Shown: one piece after another, positions 34,823-46,211 of the stretch | Layout: every line of letters starts with the position of its first letter | How positions within the stretch are numbered: the first letter of the stretch is position 1 | NCBI GenBank assembly: GCA_025350145.1 | Contig: JANXYH010000101.1 | Coordinates: 1-64,000, forward strand | DNA length: 64,000 nucleotides | Source: Burkholderiales bacterium | GTDB taxonomy: Bacteria > Pseudomonadota > Gammaproteobacteria > Burkholderiales > Burkholderiaceae_C | Direction of reading: 5' to 3' | Notes under the pieces: generated by a model | Told to the model about the DNA's origin: nothing | What the model saw: the letters and a program-made list of their open reading frames with translations, nothing else | The model's database searches: none | Program-made: the position numbers and the translations under genes

Positions 34823-36394
34823 ATGCGCTTGCACCACATTGCCGCCGCCGCCCTGATCCTGCTGTCGCCCCTGGCCGAGGCCGCGACGCTGCGCGTGGCC
34901 AACGCTGGCGACGTCCAGTCGATGGACCCGCATTCGCTCAACGAGGCACTGCAACTGAGCTTCACCGGCAATGTCTACGAGTCGCTGGTCACCCGCGGCA
35001 AGGACATGTCGGTACAGCCGCTGCTGGCGACCAAGTGGAGCCAGACCTCGCCTACGGTCTGGCGCTTCGATCTGCGCCGGGGCGTCAAATTCCAGGACGG
35101 CACGCCGTTCGACGCCGACGACGTGGTCTTCAGCTTCAAGCGCGCGGCCGGCGACGGCTCGGACATGAAGGGCTATACCGCGCCGATCAAGCAGGTGCGC
35201 AAGCTCGACGCCTACAGCGTTGAGATCGAGACGAACAGCCCCTTCCCGATCCTGCCCGACACCTTCACCGTGCTGGCGATGATGAGCAAAAAGTGGTGCG
35301 AATCCAACCGCGCCGAGACCCCGGTGGACCGTCGCAAGGGGATCGAGAACGCCGCCAGCTTCCACGCCAACGGCACCGGCCCCTACAAGCTGCGCGAGCG
35401 CAACCCGTCTGCCCGCACCACCTTGTCGCGCCATTTCGCCTACTGGGGCAAGGTCGAGGGCAATGTCGACGAGGTGATCTTCACCCCCATCGGCAACGAC
35501 GCGACGCGGGTCGCGGCACTGCTCTCGGGTGAGATCGACGTGATGGAGCCGGTGCCGCTGCAAGACGTGGAGCGGATCAAGTCCTCGGCCAACCTGGCGG
35601 TGCTGCAGGGCCCGGAGCTGCGCACCATTTTTCTCGGCATGGACCAAAAGCGCGACGAACTGCTGTTCTCCAACGTCAAGGGCAAGAACCCGTTCAAGGA
35701 CAAGCGGGTGCGCCAGGCCTTCTACCAGGCCATCGACATCGAGACCATCAAGTCGCGGGTGATGCGCAATGCCGCCTCGCCGACCGCTTTGCTGCTGGGC
35801 CCCGGCGTCAAGGGCTTCCAGCCCGACATGAACAAGCGCCTGCCCTATGACCCCGAAGCCTCGAAAAAGCTGCTCGCCGAGGCCGGCTATCCACAAGGCT
35901 TCGAGGTGGCGATGAACTGCCCCAACGACCGCTACGTCAATGACATCGCGATCTGCCAGGCGGTGGCCGCCAACCTGGCGCGGGTGGGGGTCAAGATCAA
36001 CCTCCAGGCCGAGAGCAAGGTCACCTACTTCCCCAAGATCCTGCGCCGCGACACCAGCTTCTACCTGCTCGGCTGGACCCCGAGCACGGTCGACGCCCAT
36101 GACCCGCTGTTCAACCTGATGGCCACCCCCACCGACAAGGGCCAGGGCGGCTTCAACCTGGGCAGCTACAGCAACCCGGCGCTGGACGATCTGACCGCCA
36201 AGGTCCAGAGCGAGACCGACCCGGCCAAGCGCAACAGCCTGATCCGCGAGGCGCTGAAGATCCACGCCGACGACATCGGCACCCTGCCGCTGCACCAGCA
36301 GGCGCTGGCCTGGGGCTATGCCAAGAAGGTGTCGCTGGTGCAACTGCCGAACAACGCGATGAACTTCGGCTGGATCACGGTGGCCGCCAAGTAG
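34823..36394 (+). CDS. Oligopeptide-type ABC substrate-binding protein (SBP_bac_5), orphan
   Basis: The 523-residue periplasmic protein has a signal peptide (MRLHHIAAAALILLSPLAEA) and the SBP_bac_5 core: LRVANAGDVQSMDPHSLNEA, the signature FDLRRGVKFQDGTPFDADDVVFS, and ANGTGPYKL. Such proteins deliver di- or oligopeptides, nickel or other solutes to Dpp/Opp/Nik permeases. No cognate permease or ATPase genes are next to it, so it must use a distant transporter or be an orphan. The ligand is unknown. Confidence 0.9.
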   Translation: MRLHHIAAAALILLSPLAEAATLRVANAGDVQSMDPHSLNEALQLSFTGNVYESLVTRGKDMSVQPLLATKWSQTSPTVWRFDLRRGVKFQDGTPFDADDVVFSFKRAAGDGSDMKGYTAPIKQVRKLDAYSVEIETNSPFPILPDTFTVLAMMSKKWCESNRAETPVDRRKGIENAASFHANGTGPYKLRERNPSARTTLSRHFAYWGKVEGNVDEVIFTPIGNDATRVAALLSGEIDVMEPVPLQDVERIKSSANLAVLQGPELRTIFLGMDQKRDELLFSNVKGKNPFKDKRVRQAFYQAIDIETIKSRVMRNAASPTALLLGPGVKGFQPDMNKRLPYDPEASKKLLAEAGYPQGFEVAMNCPNDRYVNDIAICQAVAANLARVGVKINLQAESKVTYFPKILRRDTSFYLLGWTPSTVDAHDPLFNLMATPTDKGQGGFNLGSYSNPALDDLTAKVQSETDPAKRNSLIREALKIHADDIGTLPLHQQALAWGYAKKVSLVQLPNNAMNFGWITVAAK

Positions 36395-36395
36395 C

Positions 36396-36551
36396 TGGCC
36401 GCAGCGGGGCTCGGGCAAGGCGCTGGCCGAGGCGGTCGCCGGTGAGGCGGTCTTGCAGGTCGGTTTGACCTGTGCACAGTCGGTCGCGGGCGATCCGCAC
36501 GAGTTGACCTTCGCGGTCGGCGCAGAGGCGCCGGTCTCGGTCACGAATTGA
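36396..36551 (+). other. Unassigned open stretch, possible gene relic, in the 334-bp gap before tctB
   Basis: The gap 36395-36728 contains one frame with protein-like composition ending at TGA 36549-36551 (SGKALAEAVAGEAVLQVGL ... VTN). It has no start codon with a ribosome-binding site and lies in a different frame from the preceding SBP. No family was recognised. It may be the tail of a deleted gene. The rest of the gap holds the palindrome at 36589 and the tctB leader. Confidence 0.3.
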
Positions 36552-36588
36552 CGCTTCGACGCCTGCCGGCGCACTGGCCTGGGCCGGG

Positions 36589-36614
36589 CTTAGCACAGAA
36601 CTTGTGGTGCTAAG
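36589..36614. promoter_or_regulatory. Long perfect palindrome upstream of tctBA
   Basis: Arms CTTAGCAC and GTGCTAAG are exact complements separated by 10 nt. It is 115 bp before the tctB start in an AT-richer stretch. The size and spacing suit a dimeric regulator operator; no regulator gene is adjacent. Confidence 0.5.
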
Positions 36615-36728
36615 TATTTCCCGTCGATCTGGATGCCCAGTCATCCGAAAAAATGCCTCAGACCGGCCAAGTTGGTGGAAGCGCCACTGGGTTAAGCCGG
36701 ACTGCCGACTGCCGCAACGAAAAGCACC

Positions 36729-37154
36729 ATGAACAACCGAACCCTGGTCAGAGGCCTGTTCCTGGCCGCGATCGCGCTGCTGTTTGGCCTGAACTCGCTG
36801 CGCTACAGCATTGGCAAGTTCAGCCGCGCCGGACCGGGCCTGTTTCCGCTGATGGTCAGTGCGCTGCTGCTGGTCATTGCCATCCTGACCATCGTCAGCT
36901 CGCGCTACTCGGAGCCCGAGCGGCTCGGGTTCAACCCCAAGAACATCGGCCTGTTGCTGGGGTCGCTGGCCGCGTTCGCGCTGGTGTCGCATTTCTTGAA
37001 CATGAGCCTGGGCATCATCACCATGGTGTTCATTGCCGGCTTCGCTGGCAGCGCGAGCTACTCGATTGCGCGCAATCTCAAAGTTTCCGCTGGCCTGATC
37101 GCCATCGCCTTCGCGTTCCACAAGCTCCTGGGCTTGAACCTGCCGCTCTACTGA
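36729..37154 (+). CDS. tctB: Tripartite tricarboxylate transporter small subunit TctB
   Basis: The 141-residue membrane protein has four hydrophobic helices and the TctB pattern SRAGPGLFPLMVSALLLVIAI near the N-terminus. TctB forms the small membrane subunit of TTT importers for tri- and dicarboxylates. Its TGA overlaps the ATG of tctA (TGATG), indicating coupling. A tctC binding protein gene is missing on either side. Confidence 0.9.
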   Translation: MNNRTLVRGLFLAAIALLFGLNSLRYSIGKFSRAGPGLFPLMVSALLLVIAILTIVSSRYSEPERLGFNPKNIGLLLGSLAAFALVSHFLNMSLGIITMVFIAGFAGSASYSIARNLKVSAGLIAIAFAFHKLLGLNLPLY

Positions 37155-38680
37155 TGGAAGTCCTCAACAACCTCGCGTTTGGTTTCAGCCACGCGCTGAC
37201 GCTGCAGAACCTGATGTTCTGCGCCATCGGCTGCACGGTCGGAACCCTGGTCGGCCTGCTGCCAGGATTGGGGCCGCTGGCCACCATCAGCCTGCTGCTG
37301 CCGCTGACCTATTCGATCCCCACCGGCGGTGCACTGATCATGCTGGCCGGCATCTATTACGGGGCGCAGTACGGCGACAGCGTGAGTGCGATCACGATGA
37401 AGATCCCGCACGCCAGCAGCATCGTGGCCTGCATAGATGGCTACCAGATGACGCTCAATGGCAAGTGCGGGCTGGCGCTGTTCACTGCCGGCGTGTCGAG
37501 CTTCATCGGCGGTACGGTGGCGATCATCGTGCTGGCCTGGCTGGCGCCGACGCTGGGTGAGGTCGCTTTCCTGTTCGGGCCGTCCGACTACTGCATGCTG
37601 ATGATGGTCGGCTTCGTCTGCGTCAGCTTTGTCACCACCGGCAGCCTGCTGAACGGCCTGGCGATGTGCCTGATCGGGGTCTTGCTCGGCCTGATCGGCA
37701 CCGACGTGACCAGTGGCGTGCAGCGCTTCACCATGGACCTGCCCTTCCTGGCCGACGGCGTCGGCCTGGTGAGCATCGCGCTGGGCTGTTTCGGCATCGC
37801 CGAGATCACCAAGAACCTCGACTCCAAGAACGAGCGCACGCCCTTCAACGGCAAGATCAACCTGATCCCGACCTGGCCCGAGTTCAAGCGCATCATCCCC
37901 AGCGCCCTGCGCGGCAGCGTCATAGGGTCGGTGCTCGGCATCCTGCCGGGCGGCGGGCCGGTGATCGCCCAATTCGCCGCTTATGCCGTCGACAAGAAGG
38001 TCAGCAAGTACCGCGACGAAATCGGCAAGGGTGCGATCGAGGGCGTGGCCGGCCAGGCGGCGGCCGACGAGGCAGCGGCGCGCACCAGCTTCATCCCGCT
38101 GATGAGCATTGGCATCCCCGAGAACGCGGTGATGGCGCTGATGATGGCGGCCTTCATCATCAAGGGCATACAGCCCGGCCCGAACATGATCGCCAACCAC
38201 CCCGACCTGTTCTGGGGCCTGGTCGCCAGCATGTGGGTCGGCAACTGCTTTTTGATCACGCTCAACGTGCCGCTGGTGCGCTACTGGCTGTCGGTGTTCA
38301 AGATCCCCTATGCGGTGCTGTTCCCGTCGATCCTGTTCTTCTGCTGCATCGGCACCTTCAGCGTCAACAACAACCTCGACGATGTCTTCATCACCGCCGC
38401 GTTCGGCCTGCTGGGCTATTTGTTCATGCGCCTGGATCTGGACGCCGCGCCGCTGATGCTGGGCTTCATCCTCGGGCCCATGCTGGAAGAGAACTTCCGC
38501 CGGGCGATGCTGCTCAGCCGCGGCAGCTTCAGCATCTTCGTGACCCGCCCGATCAGCGGCACCTTGACGGCGTTGATCGCGATCTTCGTGGTCTGGCAGG
38601 TGGTCGCCTTCCTGCGCCAGCCCAAGGCCAAGTCGGCCAGTGAAGGGCTGCAAAAAGCGGTGGGCGTCGGCGAAGGCTGA
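37154..38680 (+). CDS. tctA: Tripartite tricarboxylate transporter large subunit TctA
   Basis: The 508-residue permease has about 12 hydrophobic helices and the TctA signature near the N-terminus (GTLVGLLPGLGPLATISLLLPLTY), repeated in the second half as GSVLGILPGGGPVIAQFAAY. SIGIPENAVMALMMAAFIIKGIQPGP is another conserved block. With TctB it imports a carboxylate captured by a Bug-type SBP. Two Bug SBPs sit elsewhere in the window without permeases (46212 and 49297) and either could serve it. Confidence 0.93.
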   Translation: MEVLNNLAFGFSHALTLQNLMFCAIGCTVGTLVGLLPGLGPLATISLLLPLTYSIPTGGALIMLAGIYYGAQYGDSVSAITMKIPHASSIVACIDGYQMTLNGKCGLALFTAGVSSFIGGTVAIIVLAWLAPTLGEVAFLFGPSDYCMLMMVGFVCVSFVTTGSLLNGLAMCLIGVLLGLIGTDVTSGVQRFTMDLPFLADGVGLVSIALGCFGIAEITKNLDSKNERTPFNGKINLIPTWPEFKRIIPSALRGSVIGSVLGILPGGGPVIAQFAAYAVDKKVSKYRDEIGKGAIEGVAGQAAADEAAARTSFIPLMSIGIPENAVMALMMAAFIIKGIQPGPNMIANHPDLFWGLVASMWVGNCFLITLNVPLVRYWLSVFKIPYAVLFPSILFFCCIGTFSVNNNLDDVFITAAFGLLGYLFMRLDLDAAPLMLGFILGPMLEENFRRAMLLSRGSFSIFVTRPISGTLTALIAIFVVWQVVAFLRQPKAKSASEGLQKAVGVGEG

Positions 38681-38698
38681 GGCAGCAGCAAGGGAGGC

Positions 38699-38723
38699 GC
38701 CGCCCTGGCCACAGCGGGGCGGC
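38699..38723. terminator. Hairpin between convergent tctA and garD
   Basis: Arms GCCGCCC and GGGCGGC are perfect 7-bp complements with an 11-nt loop, positioned in the 47-bp gap between two gene ends. A bidirectional terminator is likely from position. Confidence 0.5.
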
Positions 38724-38727
38724 AGGC

Positions 38728-40293
38728 TCAGGTCACCGGCGCCGGGTTGAACAGCACCAGGGCGTTGTGCAGCCTGTGGCGCTCGGCCCAGGTCGGCCGG
38801 CCCGAGGCGGTGTCGAGCAAGAGTTCGAACAAGGCCTGGCCGGTGGTTTCGATGCTGGTCTGGCCGTCGGCGATGGTGCCGGCGTTCAGATCCATCAGGT
38901 CGTGCCAGCGCCGCGCCAGTTCGCTGCGGGTGGCGACCTTGAGCACCGGGCAGGCGGCCAGGCCATAGGGCGTGCCACGGCCGGTGGTGAAGACATGCAG
39001 GTTCATGCCGGCGGCCAATTGCAGCGTGCCGCAGATGAAATCGCTGGCCGGGGTGGCGGCAAAGACCAGGCCGCGCTGGTCGGCGCGCAGCTTCTCGCCC
39101 GGCGGCAGAACATGGGCGATTTCCGAGCTGCCGCTCTTGACGATCGAGCCCATCGCCTTCTCGACGATGTTCGACAGGCCGCCGGCCTTGTTGCCCGGGG
39201 TGGTGTTGGCGCTGCGGTCGGCCTGGCCGCGTGCCAGGTAGCGGTCGTACCAATCGAGCTCGTGGATGATGGCCTGGGCCACCTCGGCGCTGGCGGCGCG
39301 GGCGGTGAGCTGGTCGACGGCGTCGCGCACCTCGGTGTTCTCGCTGAACATGATGGTCGCGCCGGCGCGCACCAGCAAGTCGGCGCAGTGGCCCACCGCC
39401 GGATTCGCGGTGGCGCCAGAGAAGGCGTCGCTTCCGCCGCACTGCACACCCACCACCAGGGCGCTGGCGGGCACGCGCTCGCGCCGCCGTGCGTCCAGGC
39501 GCGCCAGGTGCACCCGCGCCTGGGCGAGGATGGCAGCGATCATGTCGCCCAGGCCGATGTGGGCGTCGTCCTGCAGGCGGATGGTCGCCAGCGCCTGGCC
39601 GCGCTGGTCGTTGATGGGGATGCTGCCGGGTGGCATCAAGCGCTCGGGCGGCAGCTTCTCGCAACCCAGGCTGACGACCATCACCTCGCCGCCGAAGTTC
39701 GGGTTCAGGCTGATGTGGCGCAGGGTGCGGATTGGGATCTCGGCGCCGGGCGCGTCTATCGCCACGCCGCAGCCGTAGCTGTGCTCCAGGCCGACCACGC
39801 CATCGACATTGGGGTACAGCGGCAACAACTCGGCCGTGATGCGCTGCACCGCCAGGTCGACCACCCCGGCGACGCATTGCACCGTGGTGGTGATGGCCAG
39901 CAGGTTGCGCGTGCCGACCGAGCCGTCGCGGTTGCGGTAGCCCATGAAGCTGTAGCCGTCGAGCGGGGCAGATTCGGCTGCCTTGACGGTGGCCATCGGC
40001 AGGCCGTCCAGGCTGCGCGCGGCGGGCAGATCCAACAGCCGCTCATGGATCCAGCGGCCGGCGGCGATGTCGGACTTGGCGCTGCCTATCACCACGCCGT
40101 AACGGCGCACCGGGCCACCGGCGGCGATGTCGACCAGGGCCAGCTTGTGGCCCTGCGGCACCTTGTCGAGCAGGGTGGGGCCATCGGCGATGGCCGTGCC
40201 GGCGGCCAGGCCGCCATCGTTGGCGACGATGGCGACGTTGTCGTCCGGGTGCATGCGGATCAGCACCGGGTGCACGGACGCCTGGCTGCTCAT
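38728..40293 (-). CDS. garD: Galactarate dehydratase (UxaA/GarD family)
   Basis: The 521-residue protein matches GarD over its length: an N-terminal SAF-like domain ([22 protein letters not shown]), then [23 protein letters not shown] and the C-terminal [19 protein letters not shown] and [14 protein letters not shown], nearly invariant in D-galactarate dehydratases. It removes water from galactarate to give 5-dehydro-4-deoxy-D-glucarate. The ATG overlaps the stop of the SMP-30 gene by 4 bp. It is the last gene of the udh-dctPQM-lactonase-garD operon. Glucarate or altronate dehydratase activity is less likely given the length and tail. Confidence 0.92.
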   Translation of the reverse strand: MSSQASVHPVLIRMHPDDNVAIVANDGGLAAGTAIADGPTLLDKVPQGHKLALVDIAAGGPVRRYGVVIGSAKSDIAAGRWIHERLLDLPAARSLDGLPMATVKAAESAPLDGYSFMGYRNRDGSVGTRNLLAITTTVQCVAGVVDLAVQRITAELLPLYPNVDGVVGLEHSYGCGVAIDAPGAEIPIRTLRHISLNPNFGGEVMVVSLGCEKLPPERLMPPGSIPINDQRGQALATIRLQDDAHIGLGDMIAAILAQARVHLARLDARRRERVPASALVVGVQCGGSDAFSGATANPAVGHCADLLVRAGATIMFSENTEVRDAVDQLTARAASAEVAQAIIHELDWYDRYLARGQADRSANTTPGNKAGGLSNIVEKAMGSIVKSGSSEIAHVLPPGEKLRADQRGLVFAATPASDFICGTLQLAAGMNLHVFTTGRGTPYGLAACPVLKVATRSELARRWHDLMDLNAGTIADGQTSIETTGQALFELLLDTASGRPTWAERHRLHNALVLFNPAPVT

Positions 40294-41279
40294 GGCACGG
40301 CGCCCTGGACGTTGACGTAGAGCGCGTACAGGCCATGGCTGGCGGCCATGAACAAACGGTTGCGCCGGGCGCCGCCAAAGCACAGGTTGGCGCAGCGCTC
40401 GGGCAGGTGTATTTGGCCTATCGCCAGGCCCTGCGGGTTGAAGACGCGCACCCCGTCCAGCTCGGCCGACGAAGCGCCGGCCCGGCCGTCGCTGCCCCAG
40501 CCGCACCAGGTGTTGCCCTCGGTGTCGATGGCGATGCCGTCGAGCGCGCCGGCGCCGTCGGCGTCAAGGTGCAGGCGTTTGCCGCTGAGTTGGCCATCGG
40601 GCCAGACGTCGTAGGCCCAGACCTTGCGGCTGGGGGTGGCGCGGCTCTCGACCACGTACAGCACCGACTCGTCGGGCGAAAACGCCAGGCCGTTGGGGCC
40701 GGCCAAGTCGTCGAGCCGGCAATCCAGCCTGCCGCTGCGCGGATCGATGCGGTAGACGCCCTGGAACCCCAGTTCGGGCGTCGCCGGCTCGCCCTCCCAC
40801 CAGCCATGGATGCCGAACGGCGGATCGGTGAACCAGACCGCGCCGGCGTCCGGCCCCAGGCGCTGGCAGACGATGTCGTTGGGCGAGTTCAGGCGCTTGC
40901 CCTGGAAGCTGTCGGCCAGCACGCTGATGCTGCCGTCGGGCTCAGTGCGGGTGACGCGCCGGCTCAGGTGCTCGCAGGCCAGCAGCCGGCCTTGCAGGTC
41001 GCGCGCCAGGCCATTGGCGTGGTTCGACGGCGCGCGGAACGGCGTGACCCCGCCGCTGGCCTCGTCCCAGCGCAGGATGCGGTTGTTCGGGATGTCGCTC
41101 CAGAGCAGGCAGCGGTGGTCGGCGAACCACTGCGGCCCCTCAGACCAGCGGCAGCCGCTGGCGAGTTGCTCGACGCTGCTGCTGTAGACGCGCAGCCGGG
41201 CAAAGCTGTCGTGCAGGACCTCGACCGCCGGGTCAGGGTAGCGGCTGTTGGGGGTGAAGGCGATCGAGGGTCCGTGCAT
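40290..41279 (-). CDS. SMP-30/gluconolactonase-family sugar lactonase
   Basis: The 329-residue beta-propeller shows [21 protein letters not shown] (metal-binding Glu in EGP), [14 protein letters not shown] (Asn ligand), [19 protein letters not shown] and [16 protein letters not shown] (Asp ligand), in the family order. In this operon its likely substrate is the aldaro-lactone produced by uronate dehydrogenase, which it would open to the aldarate used by GarD. A frame open far upstream, through the permease gene, is only a shadow; the ATG at 41279 fits the family start. Confidence 0.9.
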   Translation of the reverse strand: MHGPSIAFTPNSRYPDPAVEVLHDSFARLRVYSSSVEQLASGCRWSEGPQWFADHRCLLWSDIPNNRILRWDEASGGVTPFRAPSNHANGLARDLQGRLLACEHLSRRVTRTEPDGSISVLADSFQGKRLNSPNDIVCQRLGPDAGAVWFTDPPFGIHGWWEGEPATPELGFQGVYRIDPRSGRLDCRLDDLAGPNGLAFSPDESVLYVVESRATPSRKVWAYDVWPDGQLSGKRLHLDADGAGALDGIAIDTEGNTWCGWGSDGRAGASSAELDGVRVFNPQGLAIGQIHLPERCANLCFGGARRNRLFMAASHGLYALYVNVQGAVP

Positions 41280-41311
41280 GACGCGAGTGTTGCAGCCAGG
41301 GTGGGGGCGGC

Positions 41312-42664
41312 TCAGAGTACCGGATGCCCGGTGATCAGGGTTGGCAGCCAGGTCGAGAAGGCCGGCACATAAGTGACCAGGTTGATGGCGATGAAGATCG
41401 CCAGGTAGTAGGGCCAGGCGGTCTTGGTGGCCTCGCCTATCGAGATGTTGCCGATCGCGCAACCAACGAACTGCACCGTGCCGACCGGTGGATGGACCAG
41501 CCCGAGCGCGCAGTTCAGCAGCAGCATCATGCCGAACTGCACCGGCCCCACGCCCATCGCAATCGCCAGCGGCAGGAACAGCGGGGTGGTGATCAGGATG
41601 TGCGCCGCCATGTCGAGAAAGATGCCGAGGATCACCTGGATGATGTTGATGTACAGCAGCATCAGCCAGGGCGAATGGGTGGCGGCCAGCAGCGCCGCCT
41701 CGATCGCCTCGGGGATCTCCAGGTAGGCCATCTGGTAGCGCAGCATGTTCGACACGCCGATCAGCAGCAGGATCACGCCAGTCGTCTTGGACGCCTTGGC
41801 CAGCGACTTCAGCAGCTTGGTTCGGGTCATCGTGCGGTAGATGACGACCGTCAGCAGCAGCGAGTAAGTGACCGCGATGGCCGCCGCCTCGGTCGCGGTG
41901 GTGATGCCCTGCATCACGCAGAACAGGATGATGACCACCACCATCAGCCCCGGCAGCGAGGCGACGAAGCTGCTCAGCACCGCGCCCCAGCCGGGGAACT
42001 TCTCGACCATGGTGCTGCCATCGGCGCGCCTGGGGAAACCGAACTTGACCGCCTGCCAGTACGCCGCCACCAGCATGCAGACCATGATCCAGAACACCGG
42101 GATCAGGCCGGCGAACATCAGGTCGCCGATCGACACGCCGCGGATGTGGATGCCGCCAATCGTCCCCGCCGCGCCCTGCGCCGCGAAGGCGTAGATGATC
42201 ATGTTGTGCGAGGTCGGCATCAGCGCCCCGGTCAGCGAGGCATGGGTGGTGACATTGACCGCGTAGGCGGCGCTGTAGCCCTCGCGTTTCATGATCGGGA
42301 TCATCACCCCGCCCATCGCCGAGGTGTCGGCCACCGGCGAGCCCGAGACACCGCCGAACAGGGTGCTGGCGAAGACGTTCGCCAGGCCCAGACCGCCCTT
42401 CCAGTGCCCGACCAGGGCGCGGGCGAAGTTGACGATCTTGTCGGCGATGCCGCCATGCAGCATCAGCTCGCCCGAGAAGATGAAGAACGGGATCGCCAGG
42501 AACGAGAACACGTTCATGCCCGAGACCATCATCTGGATCGCGGTCTCGAACGGCAGGCCCTCGACCGCGAAGGTCGCCAGGCAGGACAAGCCGATGGCAA
42601 AGGCCACCGGCACGCCGAGCAGCAAAAAGAGCAGGAAGCTCAGGCAAAGAACAGTCAGTGCCAT
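41312..42664 (-). CDS. dctM: TRAP transporter large permease DctM
   Basis: The 450-residue membrane protein has about 12 helices. It contains GVPVAFAIGLSCLATF, the highly conserved IPFFIFSGELMLHGGIADKIV, LFGGVSGSPVADTSAMGGVMIPIM and ALMPTSHNMIIYAFA. DctM forms the ion-coupled translocation channel of TRAP importers. Its start overlaps the DctQ stop by 10 bp. It is followed by the lactonase gene 32 bp on. Confidence 0.93.
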   Translation of the reverse strand: MALTVLCLSFLLFLLLGVPVAFAIGLSCLATFAVEGLPFETAIQMMVSGMNVFSFLAIPFFIFSGELMLHGGIADKIVNFARALVGHWKGGLGLANVFASTLFGGVSGSPVADTSAMGGVMIPIMKREGYSAAYAVNVTTHASLTGALMPTSHNMIIYAFAAQGAAGTIGGIHIRGVSIGDLMFAGLIPVFWIMVCMLVAAYWQAVKFGFPRRADGSTMVEKFPGWGAVLSSFVASLPGLMVVVIILFCVMQGITTATEAAAIAVTYSLLLTVVIYRTMTRTKLLKSLAKASKTTGVILLLIGVSNMLRYQMAYLEIPEAIEAALLAATHSPWLMLLYINIIQVILGIFLDMAAHILITTPLFLPLAIAMGVGPVQFGMMLLLNCALGLVHPPVGTVQFVGCAIGNISIGEATKTAWPYYLAIFIAINLVTYVPAFSTWLPTLITGHPVL

Positions 42665-43149
42665 GACGGACTCACCTGTTGGCCGGCCAAACGGGCGCCG
42701 ATGTGCTCGACCGAGAACAACGTGATCAGCACCCCGGCCAGCACCACCGGCAGGTAGCGGCTGGCCTCGGACAGGCCCAGGGTGGGAATCGTCATGCCAT
42801 GGGTCGAGGCGCCCATCAGGCCGCCACCGACCAGCAGCGCCAGGGCGAAGACGATGCTCAAGCCGTGGACCAGCAGCGCGACAAAACCCTGCACCCGCTC
42901 GGGCAGCACCGCGATCAGCGAATCCAGGCCGATGTGGCCGGCGTCGCGCACCCCGGCCGAGGCGCCGAACATGGCCACCGAGATCACCAGCAGCAGGGCC
43001 AGTTGCTCAACATAGGGCGGCGCGGCGTTGAACACGTAGCGCAGCACCACGCCATAGACCACCACCGACAGCAGCCCGGCCAGGCAGGCACAGGCCAGGT
43101 ACATGGTCCAGCGCGACAGACGCGAATTGAGGGCAGTCAGCCAGGCCAT
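42655..43149 (-). CDS. dctQ: TRAP transporter small permease DctQ
   Basis: The 164-residue protein has four hydrophobic helices and the DctQ pattern VVVYGVVLRYVFNAAPPYVEQLALL with the RY-x-F-N motif and downstream Glu. It bridges DctP and DctM. The ATG at 43149 was chosen over a frame open to 43290. It lies 52 bp after dctP. Confidence 0.92.
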   Translation of the reverse strand: MAWLTALNSRLSRWTMYLACACLAGLLSVVVYGVVLRYVFNAAPPYVEQLALLLVISVAMFGASAGVRDAGHIGLDSLIAVLPERVQGFVALLVHGLSIVFALALLVGGGLMGASTHGMTIPTLGLSEASRYLPVVLAGVLITLFSVEHIGARLAGQQVSPSWH

Positions 43150-43201
43150 GGCGGGTCTCTCGTTGCAGCGCAAAGCGGCGGCGCCGATGGGCGCGCCGGG
43201 C

Positions 43202-45078
<1,877 letters not shown>

Positions 45079-45156
45079 GGCAATCGAGGGTTGATTTCAG
45101 GGCCGGGGTCAGGCACTATCCGCCGCCGATGGTCAGTGGAGATCAGACATCGGTTA

Positions 45157-45165
45157 TCGTACAAG
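45157..45165. promoter_or_regulatory. Half-site of the putative GntR operator in the udh/gntR divergent region
   Basis: TCGTACAAG occurs 3 bp before the regulator start. GTACAAGT also occurs on the reverse strand inside the palindrome at 46113-46125. This shared element is the basis for proposing autoregulation and control of udh. Confidence 0.35.
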
Positions 45166-45168
45166 TCG

Positions 45169-46077
45169 ATGGATTCTACGAAGGCGGACAGGCGTGTCAA
45201 GCTCGGAATTTCAGGCGCCGGGGTGGGGCGGGTTGGGCGGGCCGGGCCGGTGGGGCCGGTGGAGCCGGCCGTGACCGCTGCTGCTGCGGCCCCGGTCGCC
45301 AATGCCCGGGTCGCCACCGCCCCGGTCGTTGCGGCGCGGCTGCGCCGACGCCCGCGCACCCTGGCGCTGGAACTGGTCGAGGCCATTGGTTCGCAACTGC
45401 GCGATGGCCTCATCGCCCAGGGCGCCCGCCTGCCGACCGAGGCGCAGATCATGGCCGAGTACGGCGTCAGCCGCACCGTGGTGCGCGAGGCGCTGTCCAA
45501 GCTCTCGGCCAGCGGCCTGGTGCAGACCCGCCACGGCATCGGCAGCTTCGCCGTCGGCCTGGGCGAGGGCATGGCCCCGGCGCTGTTGCAGTTCGCCCCG
45601 GAGCAGATCGCCACGCTGCACGACGTGGTCGCGGTGCTGGAGTTGCGCATCGGCATCGAGACCGAGGCCGCCGCCCTGGCCGCACAGCGCCGCAGTGCGC
45701 AGGACCTGGCCGAGATGCGCAGCGCGCTGCAGGCCTTCGACGCCGCCAATGCGCAGGGCCGCGACGCGGTAGCGGCGGATTTCCAGTTCCATCTGGTGGT
45801 TGCCCGGGCGACCCAGAACCCGCACTTCGCGGCCCTGCTGGGCGCGCTGGGCACGACCATCATCCCGCGCGCCCGGCTGGACCCGGGTGCTGCTGGCGCG
45901 CCGCCGTCGGAGCAGCGCCAGGACTATCTGCGCCGCGTCAACAGCGAACACGAAAGCATCGCCGACGCGATCGCCAACCAAGACGCCGAGGCCGCCCGGG
46001 CGGCGATGCGCACCCATCTGGCCAACAGCCGCGAACGGCGCCGACGTGCCGCCGCCGCAGCAGCCACCGCCGCATGA
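45169..46077 (+). CDS. FadR-subfamily GntR transcriptional regulator
   Basis: The 302-residue regulator has a winged-helix DNA-binding domain (about residues 68-132: IGSQLRDGLIAQGARLPTE then YGVSRTVVREALSKLSASGL and TRHGIGSF) and an all-helical FCD effector domain with metal/ligand residues in ELRIGIETEAAALAAQRR, FHLVVARATQNPHF and EHESIADAIANQDAEAAR. The first 60 residues are a low-complexity Gly/Ala/Pro-rich extension, so the true start may lie downstream. It is placed between the two arms of the uronate cluster and is its only regulator, so it probably responds to a sugar acid or a keto-deoxy intermediate. Confidence 0.88.
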   Translation: MDSTKADRRVKLGISGAGVGRVGRAGPVGPVEPAVTAAAAAPVANARVATAPVVAARLRRRPRTLALELVEAIGSQLRDGLIAQGARLPTEAQIMAEYGVSRTVVREALSKLSASGLVQTRHGIGSFAVGLGEGMAPALLQFAPEQIATLHDVVAVLELRIGIETEAAALAAQRRSAQDLAEMRSALQAFDAANAQGRDAVAADFQFHLVVARATQNPHFAALLGALGTTIIPRARLDPGAAGAPPSEQRQDYLRRVNSEHESIADAIANQDAEAARAAMRTHLANSRERRRRAAAAAATAA

Positions 46078-46112
46078 GCGCGGGCCGTGGCGCATGGAAC
46101 TTGTAAGATGTC

Positions 46113-46125
46113 GTACAACTTGTAC
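46113..46125. promoter_or_regulatory. Palindromic candidate operator for the GntR regulator
   Basis: GTACAA-C-TTGTAC is a perfect 6-bp-arm palindrome in the gap between the regulator and the Bug SBP gene. FadR-type GntR proteins often bind such T-G-T/A-C-A dyads. A related TTGTA/TACAA pair flanks it to the left (46101-46118). Confidence 0.5.
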
Positions 46126-46143
46126 TCGGCGCGCCGGATTCTG

Positions 46144-46175
46144 CTGTCTGCCTGTCTGCCTGTCTGCCTGTCTGC
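46144..46175. repeat. Four perfect tandem copies of octamer CTGTCTGC
   Basis: CTGTCTGC is repeated four times without error, then decays into CCGCCCGTCTGTCC. It lies in the 5' leader of the Bug SBP gene, 36 bp before its ATG and just downstream of the palindrome. Such octanucleotide arrays can change length by slippage. Confidence 0.85.
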
Positions 46176-46211
46176 CCGCCCGTCTGTCCACACCCGACGC
46201 TGAGAACCCAC

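Noticed and set aside
41280-42647. Apparent 785-codon fusion upstream of the SMP-30 lactonase
   Set aside because: The extra part is a shadow of dctM; the lactonase family starts at the ATG at 41279.
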